Assembly (NCBI RefSeq): GCF_001540865.1
Contig: NC_033635.1
Coordinates: 2,256,916 to 2,320,915, forward strand
Length of the DNA stretch: 64,000 bases
Reading direction: 5' to 3'
Origin: Ananas comosus
Lineage: Eukaryota; Streptophyta; Magnoliopsida; Poales; Bromeliaceae
Below, piece after piece: positions 16,819 through 30,400 of this stretch. The first letter of the stretch is position 1. Every line of letters begins with the position of its first letter. Made by a program: the position numbers and the translations under genes. The notes under the pieces were generated by a model. It ran no database searches. It had not been told where the DNA came from and was given only the letters and a program-made list of their open reading frames with translations.

Positions 16819-19060
16819 CTACAGCCCGGCAGGGTAGCAGTCGGCGCAGTCGAGCCAGGGGCTGCGGCTGGGTCGCCGCACGCTCCTCACTGCGCGCCAC
16901 ACCGCGCTGTTGCACTTGAACCCCGAGCCGAATGCGAGTTGCCAGACGCGGTCGCCGCCGCGGACGCGCCCTTTAGCCTCAAGATAGCCGAGCTCGTACC
17001 TGTTGCAGTATATATGATTGAGCTGGAATGTTTTTAAAAGCACTAAGATCTTAGTGCTTATGATTAGTTACATTGAAAATCTATCATTATATGCATAATT
17101 CAAGAACATATAGGATTTGATTTGACGATCAAAAGAAGTTATAGGACGAGCACTTTTTTGTTTTTAGAAGTATCTCGGTCGGACTCTATATATAAGTACC
17201 AGATGCGGAGGCGGATTCGGAGGTGGCCTTATTGTTGCCGGTGCCGGATTTGGAGGAGGAGGACGAGGAGGCGGAGGGGAAGAGGTGGCGGTAGAGGAGG
17301 GTGGCGAAGAAGAGGAGCTGCTCCGAGAAGGGCAGCACGAGCGGGCCCAGCGTGGTTATGTTGGTCTTCAGTGCATGCCCACCCACCTCCATTAGGTCTC
17401 GGCTTATGGCTAGCCCCTTCTTACGCTGCTCGTCCTCCTCTTGGTACACGCACCTATATATCATATTCATCGTGTGAACAAATAAAAATAAGTCGAATCA
17501 TAAGTTGGTTTTATAAACTTCGACCCAACTATTGTTTTTGATTTCCTAATTTTGATCGCGTGAACAAATAAAAACCTCAGATACCAGCTATCAAGTCCAT
17601 AACTCTTTTCGTTAAAAAATTTGGATGCTTCTTAAGCATTTTACTTTGTTATGATATCAGCTACATAAAATGAATTTCAGAAATACCTGAAGCTGCGGTC
17701 GTCGGCCCCCTTGTGCGTCCTGACGATGTGCTCGAGCCGGTACTTGGCCCGCCGGAAGTCCCTCCGGCGGTTCGAGAGCAGCACGGCCGAGCACCCCATG
17801 CGGAAGTAGCAGTTCGGAATGAGCATCGACCGGTTCCGGCCCGAGTACCACGTGAACGTCACCGCTTCCGTGCTCACCACGACGGCGTAGTTGTTCGGGT
17901 TCGCCTGCAGCATGTCGCGCGCGAGATCGACGGCAATTATGCCGGCGCTGCAGCCCATCCCCCCCAGGTTGTAGCTCAGAATGTTCCCCCGCATCTTGTA
18001 GTGGTTCACGATCATCGCCGACAGCGACGGCGTCGGGTTGAAGAGGCTGCAGTTCACCACGAGGATCCCGACGTCCTTGGGCCGGACACGGCACTTCTCA
18101 AACAGCTCGTCCAGGGCCCCGAACATGGCCGCCGCGGTCTCCCCGCGGCCCTCTTTCATCGTCGCGCAGTTCCCCGGCGAGAAGATGGATTTCGGGACGT
18201 AGGTCTCGTCGCCGAGGCCCGATGAATTGAGGATGCGAGCCTGGAACGCCAGGCTCTCCTCGTCGAACTTGCCGGACTTGCGCGCCTCCTCGATGAACTC
18301 CTCTTTGGATACCTGCATGGAGCGAAAAGTTTTTGAATTTAGACGCGGGAGCTCTAATTTGATGCTGATATATATTAATATAAAAATTTAATTAAATATA
18401 TTTTATGTATACAGTTTAATAATCTAAATTATATATGAAAAGATTTTAATTATAGTGTATATACAAATATACATCTAGGGTAGAAAATATTTAATTAATA
18501 GGGTACACTCATAATTTTAAACTAGAGGAGAAGCTTTTGCTTGCACTGCCAATATTTTATACACCACAGAATATTAAATAATTAATGAAATATTTAATAA
18601 TAATACTATAAAATAAAATATGGTATAATATTAATAATATAAAATATTTAAATAATTTATTATATTAAAAAAACTATTTTTAATTTAAATTTTAGATTCC
18701 GTTTACAGTGCCTGACTGGGCAAGAAGTTATTGAAAAATTGACTGAAGAAGCTGGTAAAAAAATTGTAAAACTTATTTTACTTTAATAATAATAATAATA
18801 ATGATACATAAAAATATATATAACGTATTTAAATTATGAACTATTTTGTTTCCACTGTCCCTTTTTTTTAATATATTTGATTTAAATCAGTTAACAATGT
18901 TTTACAATTAAAATTTAAAAGACATCAATAAATTTATAGTTGTCAAAAAAACATATAATATAGTAATTAAATATATAAAAATAAACAAAATTTTTAAAAT
19001 TTTAAGTTAAAACTCAAAATGGTCAATAGATCAACTATGTTATAAACGTTCTTATCTTAA

Positions 19061-19313
19061 GAGCAGAATTATTATGTTATTGAAAGTATAGAGTATCTGG
19101 TGCTTCCAACTTTTTAGCTTTTGGATCAATCTCTTTGATCAATTCTAATCTTTGGATTAATACTATTATTCTGTAGGGACCACTTGACCATAGAGCTACT
19201 ACTTAATTCTAGAGGGGACCGCAATAATCCTAACCGTATAATTTTTTATCTAAAAGTCAAAAAGTTAAAAGCATCAAATCATCTATACTTTCGATAGTAT
19301 AACAGCTCTACAT
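19061..19313. mobile_element. Short MITE with 10-bp duplication, in KCS intron 1
   Basis: Imperfect inverted ends (left GAGCAGAATTATTATG, right complement GAGCTGTTATACTATC, both followed by GAAAGTATAGA and later a GATGCTT-type block). Flanked by CTTATCTTAA at 19051-19060 and 19314-19323. A 9-10 bp duplication fits a Mutator-like MITE. A related element lies at 36922-37152. Confidence 0.65.
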
Positions 19314-20498
19314 CTTATCTTAATAATATTTCTATATAATATAATTTGGACCAAATAGGATATATCTTGGATTAAATTAGATCAAAATCGTCAACTATTA
19401 GAAATTAATGTGCATTGATGCTACGCCATTGACCACAAAAAAGAAATGATTATGAATTTATTAGGATCCCAGTGATTGATCCCACACCTAATTTCTTGAA
19501 ACAAAGCAGCCTGACACGTGTCCAACCCTCCCCCCATCTCTCTCTCTCTCTCTCTCTCTCTCTAGTCCCCACAGGATTCAGATTGCTCTTTTATGAGCTA
19601 GGGTTTGGCAGATTGGAGAGGTAGAGGTGCATTAAATAACTCATTCATAAAATTCCCAACTACTCAGATGTTATGACATGCACCTACGAGAATTAATTAG
19701 TCCTTAAAACCACACACACAATAAATATTTTTAATTTTTCCCTATTTTCTAGGGCAGTTCGAGACACAGAGTCAAAATTGAAATCTAGTTCCTTTACATT
19801 TCTATCAGAATTTATTCGTAAGAAATAAAAGAAGTGGCTATAAATGATTGTTACCTTTTTATCAAAAAATATTTATATATATTTTTATTTTTTTTTTGAT
19901 GAAAATGCATGGTGGCTGCTCAATTTTCGTTCATTCTAAAATAGCTATCTCTTTTTTTTTTTTAATAATTGTGAGCCCTCAAATTCTAATTTTTTTTATT
20001 TGAATTTTATATTTAGTTAAGTAAAAATTTTATTAAATTTAATGGCTGTATTAATTAGCAACCGTTCATTGACCTAAAAAAGGATTCTATAGAGAGCTCT
20101 TGGTCACAAAACACAACAAGAATTATTGAATAGATCGTTGACATATATGATATGTGTGTCTCACCAAATATTCGGTGGTTTTAAAATCGGATCGAGTCAG
20201 CCGCTTTGCCAGATCCAACCGGGGTGCGGTCTATAAAGTGGTTCGGTTCAAGTCTTTGAATCGGATAAGTCCAAGAATTATTTTGAACCATTCGAACAAA
20301 TAGTTCAACCATTAAATTAGTGAGCCGGTCCGATTTTAATCAAACCGGTCAGACTTTTTTGGTCTAAGTTATATTAAAATTTGATGATTTAAAATCAACT
20401 TAGATGATTTTATTTTTTAGTCTTATGAAAAGTGTAAAACTTATATCTACTTAATTTGGTCTAAAAATAAGTATTTTTATAATTAAATATGATACTAG

Positions 20499-20501
<3 letters not shown>

Positions 20502-20558
<57 letters not shown>

Positions 20559-20559
20559 N

Positions 20560-20620
<61 letters not shown>
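20502..20620. repeat. (TA)n microsatellite with an ambiguous base
   Basis: About 119 bp of uninterrupted TA with a single n at 20559, in KCS intron 1. The n suggests the true length is unresolved. Confidence 0.95.
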
Positions 20621-20623
<3 letters not shown>

Positions 20624-21889
20624 AATAATAATAAATATTTATGACGTTAGTCATTGACCCATTTGTTGAGCTTGCGACTCTTCACTCAGCAGTATTTTCA
20701 AATCACTATTCGACCATATTCTTAAAATATTGTAAATATTTATTTTAGAACTAAAGCTAGAGTTGTTCTAGAAATTATAAAAGAGAGTACTGTTTTCTTT
20801 AGCATGGTTTTAGGCAACAGAGCATGAAAATCGAAGATTGACTCTATTACATATGATTGAGTTTATTTGATCATCATAGAAATCTAATTTTATGATTTTA
20901 TGACATCATTTTTTAAAAAATTGAGCATTCTAAAATTCAACTTATATTAGCCACTAAAAAATATTAATTTTGGAGACACTTGTATACTAGACAAATGATG
21001 CCAATTAATTTTTTCTAAAAAAAATTTAAAATCGAAAAAAAAATTAAATATCTTATATCATATATATTTAATGATACTGAATGCCTCACTGTCTGAAATA
21101 ATACGGAAGTAAATTAACGATCCTACTAATTAATGCTATATAAGTATAATTAATTCTAGCCTTCCCTACTAATTAACTATCTTATCAATCTCCTTAACAA
21201 TATATATATAGTTAGCTAAAATCTCTAATATTATAAATAACCTAAGACTATCTATAAAGGCGTGGTTTGAACTCTTTACCTTATGTTCTTATATTACGAC
21301 AAATAATGCGAAATAGCTATTTTCTTCGAAAGTTTAAACTGGTAGAGGAGGGTATTTTTATATTTAACAGGAAAGCAAAAGTAGCCATGCGTGCGTGCGT
21401 GCATGCATGGCATGCAGGGACGTGTATACGTACCTTGAGGTCGTCGGCGGGGCGGAAGCAGGCGAAGTCGATGAGGTAAATGGGGCGGGGCCGCGACATG
21501 AAGTAGACGGAGACGGTGAAGACAAGGACGGCGAAGAAGGCGAGGACGGTGGCGAGGTCGTAGGTGGTCTCCTCCCACACCTTCCTCCAGAGCTCCTCCC
21601 TGCTCAGGCTGCCCACCTCGGCGCTGAACACGACGACCAGCGCCGGTATCGTCGCCAGGTAGACGCCGTGGCTGATCATGTAGTGGTATCCCAGCTTCAC
21701 GTACTTGAGGTTCACCGACTGCAGGAAGTCCGGCAGCCGCCGCCGCACCCGCACCGAGAACGTCGGCGACCCCGCGTCCGGCCCCGTCGACTCCACCCCG
21801 CGGTTCACGATCTCCGTCGACAGCAGCGCCTGCCCCCCCGCCATGATCACCGCACTTAATCCCGATCCCGATCGATCGATCTCTATATC

Positions 21890-21890
21890 G

Positions 21891-21921
<31 letters not shown>

Positions 21922-21987
21922 AATTAACTGCGCTTAATTATGTCTTAGATTTGTGTGTGTGTATATATATATATATATATGGCTTGA

Positions 21988-22052
<65 letters not shown>
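21890..22052. repeat. (TA)n and (TG)n microsatellites in the KCS promoter/leader
   Basis: Several TA runs followed by a (TG)n run of about 50 bp from roughly 22004, starting some 45 bp above the KCS start codon. Likely length-polymorphic; it sits where promoter and leader should be. Confidence 0.9.
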
Positions 22053-22056
<4 letters not shown>

Positions 22057-22447
22057 CAGCAGCTGAGGGAGGGGGATGGAGTTGGGGTGGTGGGGGAGAA
22101 GGGAGAGAGGGGTTTAATTAAATGGGGAGAGAGGGGTTGGGTGGGGGGGAGTTAATGCTTCCACCGAACTGGAGGGGATGTAGTTGGAAGAGCCCATGAA
22201 TTAATCACCATTGATTTAATGTAATGAAGGTGCAATGGGCGTTGCATGTATATATGATGTGTAAATAATAATAATAATCATAATACTGATCGTACTTAAT
22301 ATTTTTAAACTAAAGATTTGATCCCCGTAAATTTGAAATTTAGTTGCTTCACATTTTATGCTGAGTTTATTTGTCTCCGTCACACAAATTCATTTGTGTT
22401 TATGTTTGTTCCATATATATATATATATATATATATAAATATATATA

Positions 22448-22986
22448 GAGTTGAGCTGGAATACTATCGATAGCAAACCGACTCGGTTGCCACCCATTTA
22501 TTTTCGATGATGAAGCTTTCGAATCGACGATCGACACCGTTAAACATGATCTATACCACTTAAAGTGTCTAGAAATCAAATTTCATGATTTTCAGATGTT
22601 ATTCTCTTGTCCATCAAGTGGGAGTAAAAATGAACGGCTGAAAATGAATATCCTCTAAAAAGTGATGATAGAAATTTTATAATCAAGATCGAAAGTATAG
22701 ATCTTGTTCTAAATAGTTTAAAGAATTTTCTAATCAAAATTCAATTAATTTGGATAGTTTTACACCGTTAAACGTGAAAACACTTCATATCTACTATTAA
22801 AATTATAAATTTTGAAACTTTTTGATCATTAGGTCAATGATATTGAAGAGATTTAAAATTTGGTTTCTAAATACTTCAAATGGTATAGATTATATTCAAC
22901 GGTGCTGATCGTCAATTCGAAGGCTCCATCATCGAAAATAAGTGGGTGATAACAGTACCCGTTTGCTATCGATAGCATTTTAGCTC

Positions 22987-22991
<5 letters not shown>
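22448..22991. mobile_element. MITE with very long terminal inverted repeats
   Basis: The left end (GAGTTGAGCTGGAATACT) and the complement of the right end (GAGTTGAGCTAAAATGCT) start an inverted repeat of well over 150 bp. Shared blocks include CTATCGATAGCAAAC, TTATTTTCGATGATG and CACCGTT. There is no coding sequence. The element is bounded by TA/CT microsatellites that hide any target duplication. Confidence 0.75.
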
Positions 22992-23039
<48 letters not shown>

Positions 23040-23101
23040 GGTAAAGTAAGTGTGAAAGATATTTCTAATTAATTATAGGAGCTGTTATGGAGGTACAGTT
23101 A

Positions 23102-23940
23102 GGGGCTGTTTGATTGGATGTAGTTGCAGAAACAGTGTAGTTGGAAATACATACAGTTGCAAATGCTGCAGTTGTAACTACACCTAGTCTGTTTGGTTTT
23201 ACGCAGTTGCAACTGCTGCAGTTACATTTTTTTGTTTGGTAATATGAAGCTGATAGTTGTATTTGTGAATTTTGTCACCTTTTCAGATAGAGTGGTGAGA
23301 TTACTTTCACTAAACATAAAATAATTGTATAAGTTTATTAATCATTTAAATTTACTATTTATAAATAAATAAGTAGATATATATAATATTCTTCAACTTA
23401 TTAATCGACACATTTAAAATTTTTAATTTATTTAATTTTAATATGTAAATCAAACTTTAAAATTTAAACGATTCTCTCATTTTTTTTATCAAATTTAATA
23501 ATTATAATTAATTAAAACTTATTAAATTAACATACACGATCACATTCTATAAAAATTTTTTAAAACAATTATATTTATATTTTAAATAAAATAAATTTAA
23601 AAAATTTAATTTTTTTGCACAAAACTTGTATTGTCTAAAAAATTTTATTAGTATGAGTTTATTTACAAGTATTTTTATTTACTTATATACATATATTATT
23701 TATTTATTTAGCTATTTATTTATTTATTTATTATTGTTAATTTGTGGGTGATTCTATCCCTCACCAACTGCTGCAGTTGGAACTACGGCCAATTTGGATG
23801 TAGTTTCAACTGCAGCATTTGGATCTTCTTGTGTAGTTGGAACTACAGCAGTTGAACTTAACTACACTAAACCAAACAAAAGAATTGAGCCTGCACTCAT
23901 TTGCAATTGCAGTTGCAAATACGTGCAACCAAACAGCCCC
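23102..23940. mobile_element. Tourist-like (PIF/Harbinger) MITE
   Basis: Ends read GGGGCTGTTTGATTGG and, on the complement, GGGGCTGTTTGGTTGC. A TTA target duplication lies at 23099-23101 and 23941-23943. Copies of a TAGTTGCA/CTGCAGTTG motif fill both subterminal regions. The interior is AT-rich with no gene. Ends plus TTA duplication are the usual PIF/Harbinger signature. Confidence 0.8.
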
Positions 23941-24328
23941 TTAGTGTGAGCGAGTGTATAATAATAGTAGCATGGATATTTTATTTAGTGTTTTTTTTTT
24001 TTTGGGCACACTCACGGAGAGTACGAAGTATTAATAATGTATTTTCTCCAAGTTGTTCCATCAGAATACGAATTACTGTGTGCGTGTAAGAGATCGAACT
24101 GCACTAAAATAAAAATCACAATTTATCACCCAATAACTTGCACTGTCCACCGATATCCAAATGCAATAATCAAATTTAAATTTCGGTTGGATGGTTAGAT
24201 TTGAATTTGGATCCTTTTCTCATCTGATGTAGTTAAACTCGATCCAACCCAAATATTAATTCTAGATCTCCCTAGTTTTACCAACATATATAGCCATGTT
24301 AATTTTGCCATTCAAATTAAATGTTCTT

Positions 24329-24481
24329 ACCAACTGTCTCTAGAGTAAATGGTAAAGGACTTGGTTGGTACCCGAGATCCAAGTTCGAATCCTACTTGGT
24401 TCATATTTCCAGCTAAGTTTATTTCTAAATGAAATAAACGAAGCGGGTTGCGTGTTACCTATCTCTCAAAAAAAAAAAAAA
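24329..24481 (+). mobile_element. tRNA-derived SINE copy 2
   Basis: Plus-oriented copy of the SINE family with the B-box AGTTCGAATCC and a poly-A tail. The element is flanked by short GTTCTT sequences. Its 3' half is repeated after the n at 24549. Confidence 0.75.
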
Positions 24482-24726
24482 GTTCTTTCAACAGTTAGGC
24501 TTTTTTTATATATAGGACCGTAAATCTTACATCTCTTTCGTTCAAGAGNCAGCTAAGTTTATTTCTAAATGAAATAAACGAAGCGGGTTGCGTGTTACCT
24601 GTCTCTCAAAAAAAAAAAACACCCCATGCTTTTTATAGTCTAAATTTACAAAGATACAAAATATACAAAATTTATCCGTTTTTTATATATAGGACCGTAA
24701 ATCTTACATCTCTTTCGTTCAAGAGT
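24410..24726. repeat. Local direct duplication across an ambiguous base
   Basis: The 139 bases before the n at 24549 start CAGCTAAGTTTATTTC and end TCTTTCGTTCAAGAG. The 177 bases after it start and end with the same sequences but differ in the middle. This looks like two haplotype versions of one locus placed in tandem by the assembler. Confidence 0.7.
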
Positions 24727-25250
24727 CCACAAATTTTTTTTAAAGATTTTTCAGTATTGAAATTTTATATGTACATCTTATATATAGGTATCAATCTTAC
24801 CCCTCTTCCATCAAATAGCCCAATTTTTTTTTATTTTTTTAATATTAGAAAAAAATTGATAAGACTAATAACAAAAATAGTCTTTTAAGTGAGTGGGGTG
24901 TAAATCTTATGTATAACTAAACTCAGCCAAAATTTTATTAATATATGCAAGCATAAATTTTTTTTTGTAAAACAGTTTTAAAAAATTATTTCAGAAAAAT
25001 CATTTTTACCTAAACTCAGCCAAACACCCTACAGTTTTTCACCAAAATTAATTTTTCAAATCAAAAGTATTTCTGCAGAAATCACTTTTCCAAAAATTAG
25101 GCCTAACAGGTCTACAGAGGAGTTCATATGGAACTGCTCTTGCGGATATCATTAATTATTACCCTTTTCATATAAGCACATGTTCAGCTGTCCTTAATGC
25201 AACAATGATAGGTTTACAACCCAAGTTCATGCAAATTACGAACACCTAAG

Positions 25251-25858
25251 GGCTGTTTGGTTCTATGTAAAACTGTAAAAAAGTATTATTAAAAAAATTT
25301 CGGGAGAAAATAAATTTTATATTCTTTACTATTTGGTTTATAGGAAAGAAAAAAGTTTTCCATCATGATGATTTGGTTGAAAGAAAAAAAAAAGTTTATT
25401 ATTATTATAGTTTATATTTATAAACAAATATATTTAAAACATATTATACAATAAATATGTAATATCATATATAATAATATATATTTAATACTACAAAATA
25501 AATTACTATATATTTATAAATAATATTTATATATAAATATTACATAATAATATATTTCTATAAAAAATAAAATAATATATATTTTATATATATAATGGAA
25601 GAGGGAGTGGACTCTCTCTCATATGGTCCACAAGGTGAAGATGATCTCGTAGACGGCGTGCTCAAAAAGTCCCGTGAGCTGCATGTCTGAGCATCAGTTT
25701 TCGTTAGAGACGGAAAACGAAAATTTGATTTTTGCAAAAAATTTTACAGAAAACAAAAATTTGGAAAATTTTTTTACTAACAACCAAACATTGAATTTCT
25801 ACTTTTCAACCAAAGAATAAAATTTTCCGAATAGTTTTATATGGAACTAAACACACCC
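25251..25858. mobile_element. Tourist-like MITE
   Basis: Ends GGGCTGTTTGGTTCTATG and, on the complement, GGGTGTGTTTAGTTCCAT, with TAA at 25248-25250 and 25859-25861. AT-rich interior without coding sequence. Confidence 0.75.
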
Positions 25859-26134
25859 TAATAAGTGGAAAATTTTATACCCATATTAAATGTCTGCAGC
25901 AGTTCTAGGCAGATAATAGTAATTCTATAGCTTTAATTTTATATTAAATTCACAACTTTGGCCCAATCTTGGTGTGTGTATATATATATATACACACCAA
26001 TTTATTTACACATCATCACAATCAAATTAAACCATAATATAAGTATATTAGTGTACAGCACTGATATCCAACCTTTTTTTTTGTCAATAACTGCAATTAA
26101 TCTGAATTTCGAAAAGTGCAGTAAAACCAAATGT

Positions 26135-26289
26135 TTTTTTTTTTTTTTGAGAGAGATAGGTAGCATGCTATCTGGTTCGTTTATTTCATTTAGATATAAA
26201 CTCAGAAATGTGAGTCAGCTAGGATTCGAACTTGAGACCTTGGGTACCAACCACCAAGCCCTTTGCCACTTGCGCGAGGAACAGTCGGT
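26135..26289 (-). mobile_element. tRNA-derived SINE copy 3
   Basis: Minus-oriented, flanked by a perfect 9-bp duplication ACCAAATGT (26126-26134, 26290-26298). Poly-T at the left end; B-box complement GGATTCGAACTT. Confidence 0.85.
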
Positions 26290-27262
26290 ACCAAATGTAT
26301 TTTTGAAAAGAAAAGTGTCATGATACTGAAGTACTTCAAGAAGTATTTTGTTGTTCGTTTTCAGTGAGTTGATGATCGATCCAATATCATGGTTCATTAA
26401 TTCAAAAGTTATTTTACGAGATATTTTTAGAATCCATGGGTAACACTCCCTTGGGAAGTTAATTCTCGTAGGAGACATAGGTGATTCTATGACTAGATAT
26501 GACATGCTTAATTAGACGGTTATTATGTAATGTCGTAGTGCGCAGGGCATAGCTATTGTTCTGAGGAGGCAGTTAATTATAGTTTTAGTTACACTTGGCG
26601 AAGGATCGAGGACCTAAAAACTTTCCTGTGTGAGTGGATAAACTCGAAGGGAACTCGGATAATTAATGAGAAAGGTGATATATNTTTTTTTTTTTTTTTT
26701 TTTTTTTTTTACCCCTTTTTCAGAAAAAAAAATCATGTAAAACTTCTTTACCAGTTTTCCGCTCGTTGGGTTTTTAAAAAAAATAATTTTTTCAGAAAGT
26801 CTTTCTCCGAATTTCATAAAAAACTAGTGTTTTTATTTTCTGATTTTTTTTTTTATAGAGCAAATGAAAATACTAGTTTTCTATAAAATCTAGAAAATAA
26901 TTTTTTTAAAAAAATAGTTTTTCTTAAAATCAAATGGATGAAAAACTGAAAAAGAATTGTTTTGTACAAAACTTTTATTTTAATTTTTTTTCCAATTTTT
27001 TCCTCGAAACCAAAGAGTCTCTTAATTCAAGAAAAGATGGTTCCAAAACATTTCGCGAATCTAGTCAAAGGCCCGATCAGCTAACTACCACCTTCCTAAT
27101 TAATTTCTCAAACATTTAATTTGCGTACAAAATCCATTTCTTTGATTCTTTTGAATTAATGGCATCTTTGTTTTTTGTGTGTGTGTGTGTGTTTTGGAAG
27201 TCCCTTTTGACTTTTGCCACTAGTGCTCATCCGAAGTTAGCATCAATGACTAATAAAAGTTT

Positions 27263-27416
27263 TTTTTTTGTTGAGAGAAAGGTACCATACTATTCACTTT
27301 GTTTATTTTATTTAAAAATAAATTTAGCTGAAAATGTGAATCAACGAGAATTCGAACTTGAATCTCGAATACCAACCACCAAACCCTTTTGCCACTTGCG
27401 CTAGGAATGATCGGTA
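27263..27416 (-). mobile_element. tRNA-derived SINE copy 4
   Basis: Same family (AGAATTCGAACTTGAA, TACCAACCACCAAACC, GCCACTTGCGCTAGG), with left poly-T. The duplication is imperfect, so the ends are approximate. Confidence 0.75.
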
Positions 27417-27439
27417 TCAATGATGAAAAGTTAATTCCA

Positions 27440-30400
27440 CAAATTGCACATAAAAAGTAGAATTATCAATTACTCATGGTAGAGCTACAAATCGGTGATT
27501 TGGTTTGGTTCATTCTAATAAGTTCAAAAGAAAAATAGATTATTTCTGTTACTCAAAAAATCAATCTTATAGAACATGGTGTGCAATTAGCTTTAACACT
27601 CGCTTCTATACACGATGAATATCAGATAAACCATACTACATGTATCGATTGAAGAAATAGTGGAAAAGACAATGAAATAATTGACTGAACGAGAGATTCA
27701 GGAATTGAATTATACATGACCTCTCAAAATAGAGGAGCTTAAGACTAGTTCTGGTACCATATAATTCAAAGATTGGGTTTATATTTAATTGTATATGATT
27801 AGTCTTACCAATTTCAGCACTTAATAAACCCTTCATATTTTAAAATAATTGAACTCAAAATGGATATACATTTTTGAAAAATCATAAGAGGGGCACCGCA
27901 ACAAAATAAGCCACTCTATAATGGCATATAACATGCTCTACATACATTAGATATCCCAAAGAACATCTCACTTCTGAATTAGAAGAGGCAACATTTAATG
28001 AGAAGCAGAGAAATTTCTAGTCAAGTCTAATAAAATAAAATAAAATAAAATAAAATACAAAAAACTCTCTCATTAATAGATGGGCCAAGTTCAGAGCAAT
28101 AGGGAGTTAGCAGCTGCAGTAACACTTGGAATTGACCCATGAAGGGGCATCTTCGCTCTACACTCTTTTAAATGCAATGCAGAAAATGGTGGCAAATAAC
28201 AAGCTGTAGTTATGTCTACTCCCCGGAGTCTAAAATAAGAAGAGAATCTACGCAGAAGTGATTGGTTTCATCAGGAGGTGTTCAAAGCTCACCATCCAGT
28301 GATTTGTGTAAACCTCTTGATGAGAAAGATTATGTTGTCCAGATACTGCTTCCATCTACTCTACAAACCACACATAATAATACTATTGTTTTAAATAATT
28401 AACCGATAATCACCTTATTCTCACTTTTTCATCTCTTTCTTGTCCACCGGATGAGCAGCGGACTAGAACACTTTGTGAAAGGACAAAATATTGCACAATC
28501 CTTCTCTAACAGGTGTAAGACGCAATATAGCTTATAAGAAGGGTTTATTTGCCTAGTTACTGAGTATCACATCTTGAGGCAACATACAACTTGAACTCCA
28601 ATTTTCGCTTCTCTTACCATTGTATCCACTTCCCAATCTCTTCTTATAGAAATGTTGCGTTATTAATAGAGCATGTATATTGAACCAAGTCAGTGTTTAC
28701 ACAGTATACCTGATCTGGCTCCCCATGATCCCGCTGCTATGAGTCCTGACGAAGTCGGTGTGCACACAATTTGACTCCCATAATGCCAAACATTCAATGT
28801 ATGTCCCTTCACATGGCTAAACAATATAGGTTTTCTCCAGAGATAAATTCTCTACAGAAAAATTCAATAACCTGAAAACAAAGAACACAACAATTTAATT
28901 AGTGTTAGGTATATCCAAGGAGGAAGACGATTTACCACTCTAGTCCGATGCGACAAGTGGCACCAATGTCGAGCTCTAGACACATAATTTGAATCAACAT
29001 GGTTAGCTAGGTGTTGCTGAACAAGCATTTGATGCTTCTCATCCGAATCTCTTCTATAGTGATAACGACATAAAACATAAGAATTTGAAGAAGATTTTGC
29101 ATAAGAACCACGTCTACATTGGGTTTGTTGGCAGGTGAGGAAGCTTTATTAAGCATATAAATATGAATATGACAAGGCATAATCAACAATGTCTTCTACG
29201 TAACTGAAAGTAATATATAATCAAGAAATAGTACAAGGGCATTTAAATGATTTCATATTAATTAAAGTATAAGACAAATACTTATCGAACATTATTGTAG
29301 AACATAAATAACACTATCGACTTCTAGATCGAAAACGACCTTGTACTGGTAGGAACCATTAGAGGAATGCTATTTAATATTCATGAATTGTTACTTACAA
29401 CAACGTGCTAGGAGATTCTGGAATTGATGAATCATTAAAAAAAACAATAATAATTCAATGACTATTTTGCCATGCACTAGCTACAATTATCTGGAGCACT
29501 GAGACCATAGAGCTTTGAATAGTGACTATTGATGGATTGGAAATTGATAACCTAGATTATCACATAAACTTGATTGAGGAAAAAAAGGAAAACATACTAT
29601 TTTACTAACCAAAATAGGACTGCAGTAGAAAATGTAATTACTATATAGTAGTTTTTTTAAGATTTCAAGTTATTAATGAGACCCAACCTTGGGTTGTCTG
29701 AAAAAAAAAGAGCCATAATTTGAAGTAACAACAGTGTGCAAAGCACCATCAGCATTAGCAGATTGATATACAAACATACTTGAAATATTTGTCCGAATAT
29801 ATTTCTATTAGAAGGCAATCAACAGTGTATAAAACCTTTCAGTTGGTTATAACTAGTGATGGGGAGAGAAATGTACAGCCATGTAGCCCATGTGGCCTCA
29901 TAAAGGCACGGCCATGTGAAGATGTTTACAACAGTGTATAAGCACTATACTCAGTAAATGCTCACATGGACCATGGTAGATTTTTGCCCTCCGTTTGGCA
30001 GTGAATTTATTAAGTGCAACCCCCCATTATTAACCATGAGAAATAGTGATATGTCTGTCACCCTCAAACATGGATTTAGTAAGCAAAGGCAAGTTCATGA
30101 GAAAAGCCAAACATCTATAGCATCAATGAGGAAAGTATTAGTCCCCAAAGATTTTAAAACCTTTAGAAAAGAAGTATACATTATAAACAAAAAGTATTGG
30201 CTTGGATAATTTTCTAGGAGGGTTGACACCTATTTTTGGACCTAGGAATTTACATCATGTGCAGAACTTAATAGACTACAAATTCTTGGATGAAATGATG
30301 CAGGACTCCTTACTGCTCATAACTCGCTGTGCATCTTGAGCAGCCACTAAACAACCAGGTACGAAACAACCAACATTTACAGTTGTGGCCCCGCGCAGGT

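Larger units (their letters stand above)
16819..21844 (-). pseudogene. FDH: FIDDLEHEAD-like 3-ketoacyl-CoA synthase (KCS) missing its catalytic His/Asn exon
   Basis: Visible exons: 21434-21844 (two membrane segments; [33 protein letters not shown]), 17687-18312 (active-site Cys in [35 protein letters not shown]), 17200-17453 ([25 protein letters not shown], then a Ser-rich insert typical of FIDDLEHEAD) and 16819-16999 ([26 protein letters not shown]). KCS enzymes condense malonyl-CoA with long acyl-CoAs in the ER for waxes and cutin; FIDDLEHEAD prevents epidermal organ fusion. Between the last two exons about 57 residues are absent: the KPYIPDYKLAFEHFC region with the active-site His, and the HRFGNTSSS region with Asn. 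The flanking donor (exon ends with one base of a codon) and acceptor (needs two) are out of phase, so a whole exon is missing. Only 200 AT-rich bases separate them, with no trace of it. Real deletion or assembly error; as written the enzyme would be dead. Confidence 0.8.

Noticed and set aside
17657..18225. Long open frames overlapping KCS exon 2 on both strands
   Set aside because: Shadows of a GC-rich exon; only one frame matches the KCS family.
20451..20654. 67-codon frame of alternating Ile and Tyr
   Set aside because: Translation of a TA microsatellite.
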